Positions 59,194 through 64,000 of a stretch of DNA of 64,000 bases are shown in pieces (position 1 is the first letter of the stretch; every line of letters begins with the position of its first letter). Source of the DNA: CADEDV01 sp964437415. Lineage in GTDB: Bacteria; Bacteroidota; Bacteroidia; Chitinophagales; Chitinophagaceae. The notes beneath the pieces are model-generated. The model made no database searches and was not told the DNA's origin. It saw only the letters and a program-made list of their open reading frames with translations. Position numbers and translations under genes: made by a program. The stretch covers positions 62,001 through 126,000 of the forward strand of contig CAYTGN010000001.1 in NCBI GenBank assembly GCA_964437415.1, read 5' to 3'.

Positions 59194-60969
59194 ATGAAAA
59201 ATAAAATATTACTAATTCCGGTATTTACCTTGCTGTTTGCAGGTTGTAAGAAATCAGAACTGGCAGGTAATAACCCAACGGGTGAAGGCCTGGTAGAATT
59301 TACACTGATCTCACCATCATCCGGAACAACACTGGTGCTGAATTCAGCTACTCCGGCTGAAGCGATCCAGTTTTCCTGGAATGCGTCAAAACCTGGTTTG
59401 ACTACCCAGCCAACATATAAATTGATCGCTGTGCTTAAGAACGGCGGTGATTTCGCACAACCAATGGTTGAGTTTCCTTCCGGAAACAATGGTGCGGCAA
59501 CATCGCTGTCACTCACTTATCAGCAATTGGACGCAGCATTGCAGGCAAAAGGGGTTGCTGCCGGAGCAACCAGCGAATTGAAATGGTCGGTACAGGCCGA
59601 TAACGGTGATGTGAAAGTGCTTGCAATAAGCAGTTTTAATATTACGGTCACACGGTTCCAAAACGGCGCTTCACCGTTCAAGCTGTTGTCCCCGACTCCC
59701 ACTCCATCTGCGATGGAGATCAATCCCACTTCGACAACCGATAATATAACTTTCCGCTGGACAAAATCAGCACCGGCAACAGGCAGCCCCGCTGTTGTTT
59801 ACAGAATATTGTTTACCAACAATGGCTCTTTTGCTGCACCGTTGTTCAGCATGCTTTCCAATAGCAATGGTGTTGATAGTTTTCTTGCAGTTTCTTATAA
59901 AAGAATAAGTGATTCACTGGCAGTGCATGGATATGCTGATCTTGGCCTGCAGGCTGACCTGCAATGGACAGTAGAAGCCACATCAGGCACATGGAAGCAA
60001 CGGGCTGATTATGTCAATGATTTGAAAATATTGAGACAGGTAAAACTTTATATTGTTGGCAGCATGACAGGATGGGATATTAATAATCCCTGGGAACTTA
60101 TTACAGATAAAAAAACTGACCGCTATGGAAAAGTGTTTTACACCTACTTCAATGTGCCCGCAGGAGGCTCTCAATTTTTATTTATTAAAGAAAAGGGGAA
60201 CTGGGGGTCGAAATACGGTATTGTGGGCGGTAGTGCTCCTACCTACGATGTAGGTTATGATGCTGGTGGTGATTTCAATATTGGCACACCAGGTATTTAT
60301 CGCCTCACCATTGATGTTGAAAATATGAAAGCACATATTCAGCAAAAGCAGGTTGGAGTGGTAGGCAACATGCAGGGATGGAATCCCGGAGCACCGGTCT
60401 ATGGAGGCTATGTGCAAAGAGATTTGTTCCTGATATTGACACCAACAAGTGGTACAGATGAATTCAAGCTGCACGATGGTCCGGAATGGAATAACAGCAC
60501 ACCTGACCGTGCCCGCTGGTGGGGAGATGCAGGAAATGGCAATTTAGATTATGATGGCAATGGTCCCAATCTTGTGGCCAACACAGCGCCGAGAACAAGG
60601 GTGATATGGGATGGCACCAATGGTCAGCAGGTGAAGTTTGAAAAGAACAGCGGAGTTGAAATGAGAGTGGTAGGTGACGGTATGCAGGGTGTTCCCGCCT
60701 GGAACCCCGGCGCCAGTCCGCAAATGACCTACAGCGGAAATGGCATCTGGACAATAACACTTAATTTGATTGCGAACAAAGACATAAAATTTCTTGCAGG
60801 GAATGATTGGGGTGCATTCGATTATGAAGATGATAGCGGAGGCAGCCAGGCTACTGGAACACCAAGAAAGATCAAATGGACAGGGGGTGGTAATTTCAGA
60901 ACACCGGCAACGGATGGCAGTTACACTATTACCCTCGATGAATACACACAAACTGTTACAATCAACTAG
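59194..60969 (+). CDS. SusE/SusF-like outer membrane glycan-binding lipoprotein
   Basis: 591 residues from the ATG at 59194 (the lipoprotein signal IPVFTLLFAGC starts here; a longer form begins at 59158 and overlaps the previous stop). Two SusE N-terminal-type domains (VEFTLISPSSGTTLVLN; FKLLSPTPTPSAMEINP) precede three binding modules starting LYIVGSMTGWDINNPW, VGVVGNMQGWNPGAP and MRVVGDGMQGVPAWNPG. These modules bind starch in known SusE and SusF. It completes the C-D-x-x-E/F operon and ends at a strong terminator. It indicates an alpha-glucan or maltooligosaccharide ligand. Confidence 0.88.
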   Translation: MKNKILLIPVFTLLFAGCKKSELAGNNPTGEGLVEFTLISPSSGTTLVLNSATPAEAIQFSWNASKPGLTTQPTYKLIAVLKNGGDFAQPMVEFPSGNNGAATSLSLTYQQLDAALQAKGVAAGATSELKWSVQADNGDVKVLAISSFNITVTRFQNGASPFKLLSPTPTPSAMEINPTSTTDNITFRWTKSAPATGSPAVVYRILFTNNGSFAAPLFSMLSNSNGVDSFLAVSYKRISDSLAVHGYADLGLQADLQWTVEATSGTWKQRADYVNDLKILRQVKLYIVGSMTGWDINNPWELITDKKTDRYGKVFYTYFNVPAGGSQFLFIKEKGNWGSKYGIVGGSAPTYDVGYDAGGDFNIGTPGIYRLTIDVENMKAHIQQKQVGVVGNMQGWNPGAPVYGGYVQRDLFLILTPTSGTDEFKLHDGPEWNNSTPDRARWWGDAGNGNLDYDGNGPNLVANTAPRTRVIWDGTNGQQVKFEKNSGVEMRVVGDGMQGVPAWNPGASPQMTYSGNGIWTITLNLIANKDIKFLAGNDWGAFDYEDDSGGSQATGTPRKIKWTGGGNFRTPATDGSYTITLDEYTQTVTIN

Positions 60970-60999
60970 TAAGCAGATAGCAGTTTTTTCATTATGTGA

Positions 61000-61027
61000 C
61001 CGCCCTGCAATTGCAGGGCGGTTTTTT
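61000..61027 (+). terminator. Rho-independent terminator of the Sus-like operon
   Basis: CCGCCCTGCAA (61000-61010) is followed directly by its perfect complement TTGCAGGGCGG (61011-61021) and then a run of six T. Strong terminator, 30 bases after the operon end. Confidence 0.92.
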
Positions 61028-61034
61028 AATAATA

Positions 61035-61062
61035 AAGCCGCCTCATCGAAATGAGACGGCTT
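61035..61062 (-). terminator. Terminator with UUCG tetraloop for the PKD-repeat gene
   Basis: On the minus strand AAGCCGTCTCAT, loop TTCG, ATGAGGCGGCTT form a 12-bp stem with one G-T wobble; a stable UUCG-capped hairpin 30 bases after the stop at 61093. Confidence 0.8.
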
Positions 61063-61092
61063 GTGTGTAAGCCCTGACGTAAGAAAACGTTA

Positions 61093-63105
61093 TTATAACT
61101 TCAGGAAAAATGCGCTGGCCCGTTGATTGGGTGATTCGATAAGAAACAAATAGCGGCCAGGTAAAAGATTACTGGCATCAAAGTTCCAGTTGTTGACGCC
61201 TCGTATTACATTTCTGCTGAATGCCCGGATGGTAATGCCATTTGCATTGATCACTTTTATAGTGACAGTTTCGGTATGGGTGGAACGGAATAAGACATTC
61301 AGCACTGTCGTAACCGGGTTTGGTGTCAGCACCAGGGAAGGCTCGTTATTGCCAGCCACTCTGACTGTGTTGCATATTTTTGTTTCACAACCGGAGCGGG
61401 TCACCATGGTGAGACAAACCCTGTATTCGCCTGCAACATTATAAGTATGGGTCACTTCTTTTCCACTGCCATGCGAGCCATCTCCAAAATTCCAGCGATA
61501 ACCGATCACTTCATCATTGGGTTTGTGAATGCCATAAGCTGTGAACTTCACGGTTTTTGGATTAATATGTGAATCGGTCATATAGCCTCCGCACAGGTTG
61601 TTGCGGCTGCGGATCACTACTTCTTCACAATCAGATGCCACACATCCGCCACGGAAAAAGACTTTTACACAGGCACTGTAAACTCCCGGTCCTGGATAGG
61701 TATGCTTGATATAGAGCGGAGGTTGCCCCGTGCCGGTTGCCACAATGCAGGTGTCAGTGCCATCACCAAAATCCCAGCAAATTCGCTCAATTCTCCTGTT
61801 GGGAACAGAGGCTGCAGTAACATAAAATCCTCTCTCCAGGCTATTGACAGATGGAGTGATCTCCACCAGGTTTGCCCGGCAGAGTTGTTGCGGCACTATT
61901 ACTTTTTCACATTTGCTTGCTTCACATCCGCCGTAGTAAGTGATCTTGACACACACTTCATAATCGCCGGCTTCACGATAGGTATGGGCAACAGTGTATT
62001 GTCCTTCATAATTTTGAGGATAAGTAATACAGGTGTCTTTTCCATTGCCAAACTTCCAGCATATCCTTGCCGGTTTTTTATCATTATTGTGTTGTGACAG
62101 GGCACGGAAGGCAACTGTCAGCTGGTTGTTGGCAGCAGCGACGGGTATTCTTTCAAAATCTGCTTTACAGCTATCCGGTCTTCCCACAACAATCTTATCG
62201 CAGTTGGATGCTTCACATCCGCCATAGTAAGTGATCTTCACACAAACTCCATACTCACCCGGCTGTTGGTAACGATGAGCCATGAGGTATTGCCCTTCAT
62301 AATTTTCAGGATAAGAGATACAGGTGTCTTTACCATCACCAAATGTCCAGCAAATGCGGGCCGGCTTTTTTTGATTATTGTGCCAGGGCAATGCTTTGAA
62401 AACAGTATGTAAAGGATTGTTGCTTGTTGTGATCGGAAGTTGCTCAAAATCCGCTTTGCATGAATCAGGGCGGTTGATAACTGCTTTTTTACATTTGATC
62501 GCAATACATCCGCCCTGGTAAACAATCTTCACACACACTTCGTATTCCCCGGGTCCGGGAAATGTATGTGTGACAGTATAAGGGCCGGGGTTTGTGTTGC
62601 TGTATTGAATACAGGTATCGGTCCCGTCACCAAAATCCCAGCATATCAGCACAGGGCGGTTATCACTGCTGTGCAATGGCAATGCCTTTAAGGTGACAGT
62701 TAACGGGCTGCTTGTTGGTGAAACGGCTACTCTTTCAAAATCTGCACGACATACAGCCGGGATCACAATTGTTTTACAAACCTCTGCCGAAACAACAGGG
62801 TCACTGGTATTACTCAGCAGCCGGAAGATCTTCAGACAAACAGTATAACTGCCGGGAGCCAGATACTGGTGTGATGTTCCCTGTAGCGGCTCTGTCCATT
62901 CGTTGCTGCCATCGCCAAATGACCATTGGGCACGACGGGGTCCTTGCAGATTACCCAATACAGATGTATTGGTGAAAACTACATTTCCGGAAGCATCAAT
63001 ATTGTAAGTGAAATTCGCAACATCAGGTGTTGCTGTTTGTGCACGGGCCGGTGTTGCTGCCAGGACAAAACATATCCCGGCGAGCAAAGCGTAAAGCTTT
63101 CTCAT
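61093..63105 (-). CDS. Secreted Cys-rich PKD-repeat protein with T9SS sorting domain
   Basis: 670 residues. Signal peptide (LYALLAGICFVLAATPARAQ). Six PKD-like repeats follow; four central ones share a distinctive cysteine plan: C-x-ADFE at the start, ICWxFGDGxDTCI in the middle, VCVKIxYxGGCEAxxC at the end. These repeats match better among themselves than with ordinary PKD domains, indicating recent internal duplication. The C-terminus (LVLTPNPVTTVLNVLFRS ... LLPGRYLFLIES) is a type A T9SS sorting domain. Likely a surface or secreted adhesin. It converges on the Sus-like operon across two terminators. Confidence 0.85.
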   Translation of the reverse strand: MRKLYALLAGICFVLAATPARAQTATPDVANFTYNIDASGNVVFTNTSVLGNLQGPRRAQWSFGDGSNEWTEPLQGTSHQYLAPGSYTVCLKIFRLLSNTSDPVVSAEVCKTIVIPAVCRADFERVAVSPTSSPLTVTLKALPLHSSDNRPVLICWDFGDGTDTCIQYSNTNPGPYTVTHTFPGPGEYEVCVKIVYQGGCIAIKCKKAVINRPDSCKADFEQLPITTSNNPLHTVFKALPWHNNQKKPARICWTFGDGKDTCISYPENYEGQYLMAHRYQQPGEYGVCVKITYYGGCEASNCDKIVVGRPDSCKADFERIPVAAANNQLTVAFRALSQHNNDKKPARICWKFGNGKDTCITYPQNYEGQYTVAHTYREAGDYEVCVKITYYGGCEASKCEKVIVPQQLCRANLVEITPSVNSLERGFYVTAASVPNRRIERICWDFGDGTDTCIVATGTGQPPLYIKHTYPGPGVYSACVKVFFRGGCVASDCEEVVIRSRNNLCGGYMTDSHINPKTVKFTAYGIHKPNDEVIGYRWNFGDGSHGSGKEVTHTYNVAGEYRVCLTMVTRSGCETKICNTVRVAGNNEPSLVLTPNPVTTVLNVLFRSTHTETVTIKVINANGITIRAFSRNVIRGVNNWNFDASNLLPGRYLFLIESPNQRASAFFLKL

Positions 63106-63228
63106 AACTTACTTTTTTGGTGACTAAATGTTCTTACGATCAGGCTTTGGGGGACACACGGCCTGCGTTGTGACCGGGCATGAAAGGAGGGGTTTAAAGA
63201 AAACAGCGATTATTTTCCCTGCGGAGAA

Positions 63229-63831
63229 TTACGAAACATCTTTCTGGTGAACTATGATAAATTGTATCAGCTCTTCCAGGGATACATCAATTCTTGAAAC
63301 AGCATCAGTTATGTCATCCCTGCTTACCTGGGCAGCAAAAGAAGGGGTCTTGAGTCTTTTCAAAACACTTTTCACTTCCAGCCCTTCATAGCGGGTGGGC
63401 CGTATCAGCGCAGCAGCATGAATGAAACCGGATAATTCATCAATGGCATAGATCATCTTATCCATTTTGCTCACCGGCTCCACGCCAAACACTTTGGGCC
63501 CATGCGAGGCGATGCATTGTATCACCTCCGGGTCAATGTTTCTTCTTTCTAATTCTTCAATGATGATGCGGCAATGATCATCGGGATATTTTTCCCAGTC
63601 GGCGTCATGCAGCAGGCCGGCCAGTTCCCATTTCAGAGCTGTTTGTTCATCGGCTTTTTCTTTTTCAATGGCCCATGCTTTCATATTGGCTGCTACTTGT
63701 TTCATATGCAGGCGAAGTCTTTCGTTAGGTACCCATTCATTTAGTAAATTATGAGCTTCGTCTATTGATAGGAGGTTGCCTGCATTTTTGGGATCGCCAA
63801 AAGAAGTTCTGTTTAGGAAATGTGAGGACAT
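63229..63831 (-). CDS. HD-domain phosphohydrolase-like protein
   Basis: 200 residues, no signal. An HD motif is present: LRLHMKQVAANMKAWA (first His), LAGLLHDADWEKYPDDHC (HD plus downstream His), CIASHGPKVFGV and MIYAIDELSGF (Asp). The layout follows HDIG/YqeK-like cytosolic hydrolases that act on nucleotides or phosphate esters; the exact substrate is unknown. Upstream on the same strand is a TACTTTAG sequence, a weak -7-like box. It is transcribed toward the PKD-repeat gene with 123 bp between. Confidence 0.8.
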   Translation of the reverse strand: MSSHFLNRTSFGDPKNAGNLLSIDEAHNLLNEWVPNERLRLHMKQVAANMKAWAIEKEKADEQTALKWELAGLLHDADWEKYPDDHCRIIIEELERRNIDPEVIQCIASHGPKVFGVEPVSKMDKMIYAIDELSGFIHAAALIRPTRYEGLEVKSVLKRLKTPSFAAQVSRDDITDAVSRIDVSLEELIQFIIVHQKDVS

Positions 63832-63977
63832 GTTATGGCTTTAAATACTGTCTAAAGTACAACCAAATATCATCTGAAATAAAATTAGGAACAAAATTTT
63901 TATTGAAAATCATAGTTTTATAAAGGTGCAATAAAAAATACATCCCTTCTTTTTAGGTTAAGAATTTACTCAATCCT

Positions 63978-63985
63978 ATCTTCGC
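63978..63985 (+). promoter_or_regulatory. -7-like box (TATCTTCG) at the right window edge
   Basis: Same form as the gldA box (TTCG instead of TTTG). By analogy with other genes here, a plus-strand gene probably starts within a few bases beyond the window. Confidence 0.45.
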
Positions 63986-64000
63986 ACCCCCAAAAATAGC

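Overview
The window looks like chromosomal DNA of a Bacteroidota bacterium, most likely family Chitinophagaceae (inference). Three genes encode type IX secretion cargo with C-terminal sorting domains. There is a GldA-like ABC ATPase, a SusC/SusD/SusE-F outer-membrane glycan uptake operon, a long-form IspG, and many starts sit just downstream of the Bacteroidota -7 promoter box TAnnTTTG with no clear Shine-Dalgarno sequence. I see no rRNA, tRNA, CRISPR array, transposase, phage or plasmid gene.

Layout. 1-1.3 kb: end of a type IX cargo gene, then gldA. 1.4-5.4 kb: bicarbonate-handling genes (SLC4-type transporter, beta carbonic anhydrase, SulP transporter). 5.5-10.9 kb: a three-gene type I secretion-like export operon (ABC, HlyD, TolC) bracketed by two small exported proteins that share a Pro-Pro-Pro-Asn tail. 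11-14.9 kb: MHS-family transporter divergent from acs. 15-19.8 kb: alpha/beta hydrolase, L,D-transpeptidase, and an ECF sigma / membrane anti-sigma-like / beta-barrel set. 20-24.7 kb: kbl, a tiny lipoprotein, a class D beta-lactamase and a BatB/BatC-like pair. 24.7-33 kb: ispG, lysoplasmalogenase, nadB, two tandem LpxL-like acyltransferases (the second frameshifted), a secreted EEP hydrolase. 33-37.7 kb: a 1494-residue secreted adhesin-like protein. 37.9-48.6 kb: housekeeping genes (M23 peptidase, ruvB, response regulator, GroES-like protein, HerA-like ATPase, recQ, copA, tsaE, ald). 48.6-53 kb: lpxA operon, AraC-type regulator, ChaN-like protein. 53-61 kb: the Sus-like operon behind a palindrome-rich upstream region. 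61-64 kb: a Cys-rich PKD-repeat cargo protein and an HD-domain protein.

The least explained material is of two kinds. First, small repeats: degenerate tandem arrays with a 7-bp period at six places, several forming start or stop codons or coding residues (ispG, recQ, copA, ald, the anti-sigma-like gene), plus GC-rich palindromes between and inside genes (acs, upstream of nadB). Second, the export cassette at 5.5-10.9 kb, whose ABC ATPase has lost its signature and switch residues and which is framed by the paired small PPPN proteins. All functional assignments rest on motif recognition by eye; no database search was run.
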